From contig JANLFP010000005.1 in the NCBI GenBank assembly GCA_024655905.1, forward strand, positions 124,001-188,000: DNA of 64,000 bases, given 5' to 3'. This document shows, piece by piece, positions 15,016 through 22,171 of this stretch. Under the pieces are notes generated by a model. The model worked only from the letters and a program-made list of their open reading frames with translations. It searched no databases and was not told the origin of the DNA. The position numbers were made by a program, and so were the translations under genes. Every line of letters begins with the position of its first letter. The first letter of the stretch is position 1. The DNA is from Tepidanaerobacteraceae bacterium (GTDB lineage: Bacteria; Bacillota; Thermosediminibacteria; Thermosediminibacterales; Tepidanaerobacteraceae).

Positions 15016-16092
15016 TCAATTTGCTTCCGCCATCTTCTTTTTAAACAGGTTTATGACATCCACCGGCGTGGGGTCCACTCCGCGGTATATGGGTGCATAA
15101 AGGGTGATAAAGTCTCCCAGATATACCAGGGAAAACATGCGGCAAAGCCGATTATTGCCTTCGGCGTAGATTTCCTTGACTTTCCCCATCCTGCCCTTGA
15201 GTATGTCCAGGGTTATATCCTTTCTCTTTTTAATTTTGGGACTATCCAGCAGGTCATCCCTCAGCATAAGAAGGTAAAATTTAGAGATCAGCTCCTGCGG
15301 CATATCCCACCCCACGGCTTCGTCGTGATGCAGGCAGGGGATGACGTTGTAAAAGGCCATGAGTTTGCTGTTTTCCCCAAACTGGTTTTTTATCCTCCAG
15401 GCCACCGAATCGTAGCAGTCAAGGGAACCGTACACCAGGGGTATATAGCCGTATAAGTCCATTGCTATCTTTTTTGCCGGGTTTTGCTCTGCCGGAGTTT
15501 CGGCTCCATACCTCTTTTTGAGGGTGGATAATAGTTGTATGAGTCCTCGGATTTCTTCTTCCTTATCCTGAATAAGGCCGAGCTTTGATAAAATCACCAG
15601 CATAGGAATGAATATATATCCTATATCACGGCGGGGATGACCTATATCGTATGGTACAATAAGGGTTGGAACGCCGTCTTTTCGGCACATTTCCGCCAGT
15701 TTCCCGCCCGAAGTAATGGCTATCATGAAAGCTCCTTTTTTTATAGCCTGCTCGTAAGCAGCCAGGGTTTCTTCGGTGTTGCCCGAATGAGAAACCACAA
15801 ATATCAGAGAATCGCTGTCCACAAAAGCAGGCACATTGTAGCCCTGATTTACGATTACCGGAATTTCCAGTTCATCAAAAAGGTATGATCTCAGGAGCCC
15901 TCCCGCCACCGACGAACCTCCGCCGGTCCCCAGGATTATAATTTCATGAAATTTTCTGCCGGGATTGGCCACTTCAAAATTTTTGCCCATATCGAGACTT
16001 TCACCGAATTGAACATCATAGTTTTCGGTGGTGATCAAAGAATCCATAGTGTCTATTTGTCGGATTTTTTCTACATCATTTAAGTCTATCAA
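15016..16092 (-). CDS. SIS-domain aldose-ketose sugar phosphate isomerase (PGI/PMI type)
   Basis: A 358-residue cytoplasmic protein of two SIS domains resembling the bifunctional phosphoglucose/phosphomannose isomerases. Visible marks are the Gly-rich ILGTGGGSSVAGGLL near residue 52, the phosphate-binding SHSGNTEETL near residue 100, the catalytic FGENSKLMAFYN and LHHDEAVGW segment (Glu and His expected to act in catalysis) near residues 240-265, and DPTPVDVINLFKKK at the C terminus. The start is TTG at 16092 with AGGAGG seven bases upstream. Between a sugar kinase and a ketose-phosphate kinase it would convert an aldose 6-phosphate to its ketose. Galactose-6-phosphate to tagatose-6-phosphate is the reaction the locus implies, but glucose-6-phosphate or mannose-6-phosphate is equally possible on sequence. 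Confidence 0.82.
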   Translation of the reverse strand: MIDLNDVEKIRQIDTMDSLITTENYDVQFGESLDMGKNFEVANPGRKFHEIIILGTGGGSSVAGGLLRSYLFDELEIPVIVNQGYNVPAFVDSDSLIFVVSHSGNTEETLAAYEQAIKKGAFMIAITSGGKLAEMCRKDGVPTLIVPYDIGHPRRDIGYIFIPMLVILSKLGLIQDKEEEIRGLIQLLSTLKKRYGAETPAEQNPAKKIAMDLYGYIPLVYGSLDCYDSVAWRIKNQFGENSKLMAFYNVIPCLHHDEAVGWDMPQELISKFYLLMLRDDLLDSPKIKKRKDITLDILKGRMGKVKEIYAEGNNRLCRMFSLVYLGDFITLYAPIYRGVDPTPVDVINLFKKKMAEAN

Positions 16093-16163
16093 TTGCAGTC
16101 CTCCTCAAGAATTCAGAATTTACCATTTTTTCTGCGTTGAAGCCCATTTTTAATCAGGTCATT

Positions 16164-17021
16164 TTAGACAGCTTTGCCGCAGCATCCGGCCAGGCGGATT
16201 TTGGATCTTACCACATCTTTCACCGCATCTTGCGCCGGTTTGAAGTATTTTCTCGGGTCCACCTCCTTCGGATTATCTTTGAAATAGTCTAATAAAGCCC
16301 CGGCGAAAGCAATCTTAATATCCGTCGCGATATTTATTTTACAGATTCCCAGCGCTATGGCTTTTTTCACCATTTCGTCAGAAACGCCGGAGCAGCCGTG
16401 GAGAACAAGCGGAACCGCCACAAGGTTTTTTATCTTCTCCAGCCTTTCAAAGTCGAGCTTGGGCTCCCCTTTATACATGCCGTGGGCGGTGCCTATGGCG
16501 ACGGCCAGGGAATCAACGCCGGTCCTTTCCACGTATTCCGCGGCCTTTTCCGGTTCCGTCATGGCAGCTTCATATTCGCTCACTGAAAGTTCTTCCTCCA
16601 CCCCGCCTACCCTGCCCAGCTCGGCCTCTACCTGTACGCCCCTGGGCCGGGCATAATCGATCACTTTCTTCACCATTTCTACATTCTGCTCAAAGGGAAG
16701 CTTTGAGCCGTCCACCATGATTGATGTGAAGCCGCCGTCTATGCATTTGAAAGCCAGATCCACATCATCTCCGTGGTCAAGGTGCAGCGCTATGGGGATA
16801 TCCGCCTCCTGCGCCGCGGTTTCTGCCATGGCATAAAGGAAATTCACGCCTGCATGCCTGCAGGTGCCGAGGGTTGCCTGCAGAATCACCGGGGCCCGCT
16901 CTTCCCGGGCGGTTTCTACCACTGCTTTAAGGGTCTCCAGATTATGTATGTTAAAGGCGGCTATGGCGTAATGACCACGCTGTGCATCTATCAACATTTG
17001 TTTGGATGAAACCAAAGACAT
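16164..17021 (-). CDS. gatY: class II ketose-bisphosphate aldolase, GatY/KbaY (tagatose-1,6-bisphosphate) type
   Basis: A 285-residue zinc aldolase that tracks E. coli GatY/KbaY almost from end to end: opening SLVSSKQMLIDAQ, FNIHNLETLKAV, HLDHGDDVD (zinc-ligand His and the catalytic Asp), EAELGRVGGVEEE, VDSLAVAIGTAHGMYKG (zinc His), LVLHGCSGV (zinc His) and the phosphate-binding KINIATDIKIAF. It should split a ketose-1,6-bisphosphate into glyceraldehyde-3-phosphate and dihydroxyacetone phosphate. The ATG at 17021 has GAAGGAGGG nine bases before it; the longer ORF upstream is only the palindromic element read through. The nearness to GatY favours tagatose bisphosphate, though fructose bisphosphate cannot be excluded. 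Confidence 0.88.
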   Translation of the reverse strand: MSLVSSKQMLIDAQRGHYAIAAFNIHNLETLKAVVETAREERAPVILQATLGTCRHAGVNFLYAMAETAAQEADIPIALHLDHGDDVDLAFKCIDGGFTSIMVDGSKLPFEQNVEMVKKVIDYARPRGVQVEAELGRVGGVEEELSVSEYEAAMTEPEKAAEYVERTGVDSLAVAIGTAHGMYKGEPKLDFERLEKIKNLVAVPLVLHGCSGVSDEMVKKAIALGICKINIATDIKIAFAGALLDYFKDNPKEVDPRKYFKPAQDAVKDVVRSKIRLAGCCGKAV

Positions 17022-17070
17022 TTTCTTTTTCCCTCCTTCACTTTTATAGGCAACTATCCAGTATATAAGG

Positions 17071-17317
17071 TGCAGTTGGTTTTTTAACGAGCGACTTGTG
17101 CAGCATCGCAAACAGCACCGGGCGCAGCGATGGGAGCCGGACCGCGGCACGAAACCAGCGGCTGATAAAAGTAGCATATATAGCAAATCATCCCAAAAAA
17201 CTCAACATGGGACAAATGGCTGAAAGTTTCATGCCGCATTTGCAGTGCCGCAAGTCCGGTCCGAAACAAGCCGCGTGCTGTCGGTGCGAACTTGAAGCGA
17301 GCAAAAAACCCTCTGCA
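17071..17317. repeat. 247-base imperfect palindromic element inside the sugar operon
   Basis: This gap between the ROK kinase and the aldolase carries no credible gene. Its ends are inverted: TGCAG-N2-GGTTTTTT at 17071-17085 against AAAAAACC-N2-CTGCA at 17303-17316. The inner arms also match in inverted orientation (TCGCA, ACAGCAC, CCGGAC, GCGGCAC in the same order over about 85 bases each side), leaving an unpaired centre of about 60 bases with its own TCCCA/TGGGA hairpin. Transcribed with the operon it would fold into one long stem. It could be a MITE-like insertion or a structured RNA; no T-box or known riboswitch core was seen. Confidence 0.7.
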
Positions 17318-17337
17318 CAGCAAAAAGATCTGAATAG

Positions 17338-18291
17338 TTACTTTATATACTCCATGGCCAGGGCTGCTGCGCCCACCATGCCGCACTCGTCTTTCAGCTC
17401 GGCGGGCACTATTTTGACCTTTTCACCTGCATTTCTCATTGTTCTTTGCCTGACGGTCTTCTTCAGCGGTTCAAACAGCTTGTCGCCCGCCAGGGAAACT
17501 CCTCCGCCGATTATGACCATCTCGGGATTTATGATGTCGATATAGTTTGCTATACCTATGCCCAGAATTTCAGCAGTCTCCTCCATGATGGCAATCGCAA
17601 GTCTGTCGCCCATGTCGCATGCTTTTGATACTGTCTCCGCCGTTATTTTCGAAAGGTCATTTCCCACCATGCCCACCATAATGGTGAAGTGCCCCGCCCT
17701 GATGTAATCCCTCGCCCTCCTGGCTATACCAGTGGCCGATGTGTATACCTCCAGGCATCCGCGATTTCCGCAGTTGCAGTAGGGTCCGTCCTTGAATATG
17801 GTGGTGTGGCCTATTTCACCGGCGCTATAGGTGATGCCCCTATAGAGCTTGCCGTTAATGATGATGCCGGAGCCTACGCCTGTACCCAGAGTTATCAGAA
17901 TCAGGTTGTCGACTCCCCGGCCCGCTCCAAAGTATTTTTCCCCCAGAGTGGCTACCCTCACATCGTTGTCCATGAAAATGGACATTTTCGGGAATGCCTT
18001 TTTGAATTTTTCCATGACCGGTATATTTTCCCAGCCCAGGTTTCCGGCAAAGATTGACAGGCCCCTTTCGATATCCACAAGGCCGGGAATACCCAGCCCG
18101 ATACCCGCAACATTTTCCATGCCCACATCCCTTGCCACCCGTTTTATGGCTTCCATCATGTTAAAAATCACATGTTCTGGGCCGTATGCCGCCTCGGTGG
18201 GCCTTTTGTCTTTTTCGACAATTTCACCCTTTTCATTCACAAGGGCCGTTGCTATATTTGTTCCTCCCAGGTCGGAACCTATAAAATACAT
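17338..18291 (-). CDS. ROK-family sugar kinase (glucokinase-like hexokinase)
   Basis: A 317-residue ROK kinase, the usual length for bacterial glucokinase-like enzymes. ATP-binding SDLGGTN starts at residue 5; the catalytic Asp is in FMDNDVRVATLGE near residue 105; LGTGVGSGIIINGKLYRG follows; and the zinc site reads GHTTI...CNCGNRGCLE with His and three Cys present. It should phosphorylate a free hexose, presumably what the Mgl system imports, at the 6-OH. The ATG at 18291 stands two bases after the repressor's TGA (TGA-AA-ATG) with GGAGGTG eight bases upstream, so translation is probably coupled. Whether galactose or glucose is preferred cannot be read from the sequence. Confidence 0.87.
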   Translation of the reverse strand: MYFIGSDLGGTNIATALVNEKGEIVEKDKRPTEAAYGPEHVIFNMMEAIKRVARDVGMENVAGIGLGIPGLVDIERGLSIFAGNLGWENIPVMEKFKKAFPKMSIFMDNDVRVATLGEKYFGAGRGVDNLILITLGTGVGSGIIINGKLYRGITYSAGEIGHTTIFKDGPYCNCGNRGCLEVYTSATGIARRARDYIRAGHFTIMVGMVGNDLSKITAETVSKACDMGDRLAIAIMEETAEILGIGIANYIDIINPEMVIIGGGVSLAGDKLFEPLKKTVRQRTMRNAGEKVKIVPAELKDECGMVGAAALAMEYIK

Positions 18292-18293
18292 TT

Positions 18294-19484
18294 TCACAGC
18301 ACCTCCGCCATCACCATGTCCGCGGCGCCTTTCAAAGTGGCTTCGTCGCCCATGGCAGAAAAACTGATTCTTACATCCTGATAGCAGCTTTCCAGTGCAC
18401 GACATTTCACTGTCTCCATCATGGTTTCCTCAATAAAAGCCTTTGCCCGGGTGATTCCCCCGCCTATGACTATCAATTCGGGATTGAATGTGTTTATGGC
18501 ATTCGCAACGGCTATGCCCAGATACCTGGCAATCTGCCGAAGAATCCGGCTCGCCAGTATATCCCCGTTTGCTGCCGCTTCATAAATGATTTCCGGCGTG
18601 ACATCCTCAAGATTGCCGCCCGCCAGGTCTATCACCATGGAATCCCTTCCTTCTTTTATGGATTTAACCATGGTCTTCACCAAAGCGTTTTCCGACGCCA
18701 TGGCTTCCAGGCAGCCGTAGTTGCCGCATCCGCACTGAGGCCCTCCCACATCTATGGTGGTATGGCCTATCTCGCCGGCGCTGTCGCCAACGCCCCGGTA
18801 CAGCCTGCCGTCCATGATGATGCCCGAACCGACGCCGTACCCCACCTTTATAAACACCATGTTGTTTACATCTCTGGCGGCGCCGTAGTAAAATTCACCC
18901 AGAGTCATGGCCCTGACGTCGTTTTCCACAAAAGTGGGGATGTGGAATTTATCCTCCACTATGAATTTTATGGGAACGTTTTTCCAGCCTATGTTGGGTG
19001 CAAAAATGGATATGCCCTCCCGGGCTTTGACTGGCCCGTGGACCACCACTCCTATGCCCGGCAGCTGCGCTTTAGCCTCATTTTGATATTTCTCTATATA
19101 CTCATTCATCATATCTATGATCTGTTCTTTATTTAAATTTTTAATTTTCACAGCGTCTTGTTTTATTACATTAATATCGCCATCGGTTAGATAGGCGAAA
19201 AACTTGTTTGAGCTTATGTGTATCACAATGACATTGAGTGCATCCGGATTTATCTTGAGCAGCACCGGCCGCCGCCCACCGCTGGACTCGCCCATCATGT
19301 ATTCCATTATAAGATTTGATTCCATGAGCTTGTTGGTTATGTTGGTCACCGTTGGCTGGGTAAGGCCGGTGAGCCTCGCGATATCGACCCTCGATATGGG
19401 CCCCCTCTGCCTGATGATGTTTATCACCAGCGACTCATTCATTCCTTTTAGTAATTTGTAGCTTACAGGCATGATATTTTGCAA
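18294..19484 (-). CDS. ROK-family transcriptional regulator (NagC/XylR type)
   Basis: A 396-residue regulator with an N-terminal winged helix (about 10-75; ISRVDIARLTGLTQPTVTNITNKL is the helix-turn-helix, positions 30-53) joined to a ROK sugar-binding domain. The ROK part keeps the zinc motif GHTTI...CGCGNYGCLE and, unusually for a repressor, also the catalytic-type ENDVRAMTLGE; the N-terminal P-loop is lost (HISSNKFFAYL). It is probably the local sugar-responsive repressor and heads the cluster. The start is uncertain: TTG at 19484 or ATG at 19472, neither with a strong ribosome site. The AT-rich upstream DNA holds two direct TTTTTTAAG copies (about 19571-19595), possible operators. Confidence 0.85.
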   Translation of the reverse strand: MQNIMPVSYKLLKGMNESLVINIIRQRGPISRVDIARLTGLTQPTVTNITNKLMESNLIMEYMMGESSGGRRPVLLKINPDALNVIVIHISSNKFFAYLTDGDINVIKQDAVKIKNLNKEQIIDMMNEYIEKYQNEAKAQLPGIGVVVHGPVKAREGISIFAPNIGWKNVPIKFIVEDKFHIPTFVENDVRAMTLGEFYYGAARDVNNMVFIKVGYGVGSGIIMDGRLYRGVGDSAGEIGHTTIDVGGPQCGCGNYGCLEAMASENALVKTMVKSIKEGRDSMVIDLAGGNLEDVTPEIIYEAAANGDILASRILRQIARYLGIAVANAINTFNPELIVIGGGITRAKAFIEETMMETVKCRALESCYQDVRISFSAMGDEATLKGAADMVMAEVL

Positions 19485-19623
19485 TGTTTATCACACTTTC
19501 TTTAAGTTTTTAATTATGTTTGATATATATATTCTATAAAAATTTACAAATTCCTTCTTTTATAAAAAACTTTTTTAAGAAATTTTTTAAGTGATTTATA
19601 AAAAATGCCGCCGATGCAGGAAC

Positions 19624-19653
19624 AAAAATAAAAAAACAGGGTATCTCACCCTG
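19624..19653 (-). terminator. rho-independent terminator after hicB
   Basis: On the minus strand CAGGGT and ACCCTG pair around a five-base loop (19653-19637) and are followed by a run of seven U and further U-rich sequence. Confidence 0.85.
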
Positions 19654-19693
19654 CTTTATCGTAAAATGTATTAAATAAAAGTATGCACCTATT

Positions 19694-19906
19694 CTATGCG
19701 TATAATAAACGTCCTTTAGGTTTGGGAATGTCTCGCCCCAATTCCTTTGCAGTCTCTATCCATTCCTTAATTGCTAATTCTGCATTTTTTATTGCTTCCT
19801 GATACGTCATGCCATCCGCAGCGCATCCCGTCAGTTCCAGTACTTCTGCAATAAAAGCCTGGTCTTCTTCACTCCAATAAATTAAGATCTCATATTTAAA
19901 CATCAT
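19694..19906 (-). CDS. hicB: HicB-family antitoxin, solitary
   Basis: A 70-residue protein of the HicB type: an opening beta-rich half (KYEILIYWSEEDQAFIAEV), the conserved ELTGCAADGMTYQEAIKNA segment, and an end in KPKGRLLYA without a separate DNA-binding domain. In the family it neutralises the RNase toxin HicA and represses the pair. AAAGGAAAAG precedes two adjacent ATG codons. Its partner hicA lies directly upstream but is frameshifted, so this appears to be a surviving antitoxin. A strong terminator follows. Confidence 0.8.
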   Translation of the reverse strand: MMFKYEILIYWSEEDQAFIAEVLELTGCAADGMTYQEAIKNAELAIKEWIETAKELGRDIPKPKGRLLYA

Positions 19907-19917
19907 TCTTTTCCTTT

Positions 19918-20143
19918 CTAATGTACTTTTGAATAATGCCTCTCACCTTTTACCTGATATAATTGTCCTTCGGCTGCAGATTCAATATTTCTTCTATATC
20001 TTGTCTAAAGAAAATATGATGACTTCCTTTTATGCGTTCTTCAAACCCAAGATATAAAAGCAAATTACATAATTCATCAAAAGAAATATTCTTATCTGAC
20101 CTACCTCGTAAAACCTTCAATAATATTTTTCAAATTTACCCAT
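19918..20143 (-). pseudogene. hicA toxin gene, broken by frameshifts
   Basis: Joining frames gives a HicA-like protein: MGKFEK, then after a one-base loss in the A-run, ILLKVLRGRSDKNISFDELC, the active-site segment ERIKGSHHIFFRQ with its His, and LNLQPKDN. Near the end YQVK and VRGIIQKYI lie in two other frames. At least two frameshifts are therefore needed to restore it. The ATG at 20143 has GGGGAAAG in front, and the order hicA-hicB is the normal one. Toxin activity should be lost unless these are sequencing errors. Confidence 0.75.
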
Positions 20144-20413
20144 TTACTTTCCCCTAGTATCTCTTTAATCCTGCTTATATTATATATTTTCATAAGCTTT
20201 TCATCAATAATCTTTAATCATGTGTTTTTGTGCTGAATGTAGATTTTGGCCTTCATATTCCGTGTATTTTGTCAATTCAACAAAAATACGAATGGAGTTA
20301 AAATATAATTAAAAAATTTTTTCATTTATTGTAGAGTGCCACAAAGCGGCATGGATATTTTATTAAAATAGCGGATTATATTATAATTATTTATTATGGA
20401 AAGGAGAAATGAT

Positions 20414-21523
20414 ATGGCCAGCGTCGTATTAAAAAATGTGTGCAAGATTTACCCCGGCGGCGTGAAAGCAGTTGACAATTTCAACCTGGATATTGCCGAC
20501 AAAGAATTCGTTGTGCTTGTGGGACCCTCCGGCTGCGGCAAATCCACCACCCTCCGCATGGTGGCGGGCCTCGAGGAGATTTCTTCCGGCGAGCTTTATA
20601 TCGGAGATAAACTGGTAAACGATGTGCCGCCCAAGGACCGGGACATTGCCATGGTTTTCCAGAATTATGCCCTATATCCCCACATGAATGTGTATGATAA
20701 TATGGCTTTTGGATTAAAGCTCAGAAAAGTCCCGAAGGCGGAGATTGACAGAAGGGTTAAGGAAGCTGCCAGAATATTGGGCATCGAGGAACTTCTCGCC
20801 AGAAAGCCAAAAGCATTGTCAGGCGGCCAGAGGCAGCGGGTGGCTTTGGGCAGGGCTATCGTGCGGGAACCCAAAGTGTTCCTAATGGACGAACCCCTTT
20901 CAAACCTTGATGCCAAACTCCGGGTGCAGATGAGGACTGAGCTTGCGAAGCTGCACGACAGGCTTCAGACCACATTCATTTACGTAACTCACGACCAGAC
21001 CGAAGCCATGACCATGGGCAACAGGATAGTTGTCATGAAGGACGGCGTCATTCAACAGGTGGACAAGCCTCAGCATATTTACGACCATCCGGCCAACATT
21101 TTTGTGGCGGGATTTATCGGAAGTCCTCAGATGAATTTTATGGAAGGCGTTCTTACCGCCGAAGGCGACAATTTATTCATCAACTTCGACCATACAAAAC
21201 TCTCCATACCTGACGGCGTAAAGAAGAAAATAGACCCGACCTTCATAGGCAAGCAGGTGGTCATGGGCATCCGACCCGAAGACATCCACGACGAACCCGC
21301 CTTCCTTGATTACTTCCCGGAGTATTGCTTTGATGTAAAAGTGGATGTTGTGGAGCTCATGGGTTCCGAGACATATTTATACCTCACCTTCGGAGAGCAC
21401 ACCCTTACAGCCAGAGTGGACCCCAGGAGCAGCGCAAGGCCGGGCGATGTGGTCAAGATAGGTTTTGACATGAACAAGCTGCACCTGTTCGATAAGGCCA
21501 GCACAAAAAGGATTTTAAGTTGA
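20414..21523 (+). CDS. ugpC: carbohydrate ABC transporter ATPase, UgpC/MsmX/MalK type
   Basis: A 369-residue ATPase of the CUT1 sugar importers: Walker A GPSGCGKST at about 37-45, Q-loop FQNYALYPHM, signature LSGGQRQRV, Walker B VFLMDEPLSNLD, switch His in YVTHDQTEA, and a C-terminal TOBE/regulatory part from about residue 240. No permease or binding-protein gene is nearby; MsmX-like proteins in Bacillus serve many importers from one locus, which fits this solitary gene. The ATG at 20414 has AAAGGAG eight bases before it; an ATG six codons earlier has none. TATAAT at 20382-20387 is a possible -10 without a good -35. It stands between the remains of two toxin-antitoxin loci. Confidence 0.92.
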   Translation: MASVVLKNVCKIYPGGVKAVDNFNLDIADKEFVVLVGPSGCGKSTTLRMVAGLEEISSGELYIGDKLVNDVPPKDRDIAMVFQNYALYPHMNVYDNMAFGLKLRKVPKAEIDRRVKEAARILGIEELLARKPKALSGGQRQRVALGRAIVREPKVFLMDEPLSNLDAKLRVQMRTELAKLHDRLQTTFIYVTHDQTEAMTMGNRIVVMKDGVIQQVDKPQHIYDHPANIFVAGFIGSPQMNFMEGVLTAEGDNLFINFDHTKLSIPDGVKKKIDPTFIGKQVVMGIRPEDIHDEPAFLDYFPEYCFDVKVDVVELMGSETYLYLTFGEHTLTARVDPRSSARPGDVVKIGFDMNKLHLFDKASTKRILS

Positions 21524-21615
21524 CAATATAATCAAAAATAAACGGCAGCCAAACTAGAAAGGCCAAAAACGTTTAAATGAACCATCAGAAAATATAATCA
21601 AAAATAATCGATAAT

Positions 21616-21650
21616 AAAACCCGCCTAAGATAATCTCCCGGGCGGGTTTT
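21616..21650 (+). terminator. rho-independent terminator after ugpC
   Basis: AAAACCCGCC (21616-21625) pairs with GGCGGGTTTT (21641-21650) around a 15-base loop, about 90 bases after the ugpC stop. The A and T ends would let it act on both strands. Confidence 0.8.
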
Positions 21651-21720
21651 ACTTATTTCCCTGAAAATATTCTATCCATATCGATGTATCTATTAAGACC
21701 TTACCTGTTAAATTCTTCAT
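21649..21720 (-). pseudogene. vapC toxin fragment (N-terminal 23 codons only)
   Basis: The frame from ATG 21720 reads MKNLTGKVLIDTSIWIEYFQ and stops three codons on. VLIDTSIWIEYF is the first strand and helix of a PIN-domain ribonuclease, including the first metal-binding Asp. The rest of the usual 130 residues is absent: the fragment runs into the ugpC terminator, which points to a deletion. It begins 31 bases after the vapB-like frame ends. Confidence 0.7.
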
Positions 21721-21751
21721 TATCTATCCCGAAAAAATCTTCAGGATATTT

Positions 21752-22006
21752 TCATTCTCCGATGGCAATGCCCTTTGCATCATGTATGTCTAAACTCCTT
21801 ATTTTTTCTATATCTTCCGGTCCGATTTCAAATTCGATTTTGCCTTTAAGACTCTTCAAGCGGGAAATTTTTTTACATTTAATGGCATCTTTTAATCCTT
21901 CCTCAATGGCCTTTGACCTGTTTTTTATGGGATAAATACACTATACTTCTTTAAAAACATCATCGGAAATATTTAATGTGGTCCTCATCTGCATCACTTC
22001 CTTCAT
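21752..22006 (-). pseudogene. vapB-like antitoxin gene with in-frame stop
   Basis: From ATG 22006 the frame reads MKEVMQMRTTLNISDDVFKEV, then TAG at codon 22, then continues in the same frame with IKNRSKAIEEGLKDAIKC, SRLKSLKGKIEFE and so on to TGA at 21752. MRTTLNISDD and NRSKAIEEGLKDAI are typical of ribbon-helix-helix VapB antitoxins. Together with the clipped vapC after it this is the relic of one toxin-antitoxin pair. A restart downstream of the TAG would lack the DNA-binding strand. Confidence 0.7.
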
Positions 22007-22048
22007 ATAAATAATACATCACTATGTGATTTCAAGCAAAAAACTTTT

Positions 22049-22088
22049 CGGCGGATGGCGAGTTTTTTTCTACGTTATCCGCCGTTTT
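22049..22088 (+). repeat. inverted repeat with T-rich tail
   Basis: CGGCGGAT (22049-22056) and ATCCGCCG (22077-22084) can pair around 20 bases and are followed by TTTT. No plus-strand gene ends here, so it may be an old terminator or a protein-binding site before the PucR/CdaR-like regulator. Confidence 0.4.
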
Positions 22089-22096
22089 ACTGCTTT

Positions 22097-22125
22097 TTGA
22101 CATAATAAAAATTTTACACTATCAC
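22097..22125 (+). promoter_or_regulatory. sigma-A-type promoter of the PucR/CdaR-like regulator
   Basis: A perfect TTGACA (22097-22102) is followed after 17 bases by TATCAC (22120-22125), about 46 bases before the ATG. Confidence 0.5.
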
Positions 22126-22171
22126 TGTTGATTTAATTTAAATTATTGTATTATTATATCGGTGAGATTTC

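Noticed and set aside
17071-17317. T-box or other known riboswitch in the operon gap
   Set aside because: No GGTGGNACCGCG-type T-box core, no specifier loop, and no following terminator; the symmetry fits an inverted-repeat element better.
17096-17545. Frames over the palindromic element, and the longer aldolase ORF
   Set aside because: The aldolase has a strong ribosome site at 17021, and Cys/Arg-rich translation upstream is an artefact of the GC-rich stems.
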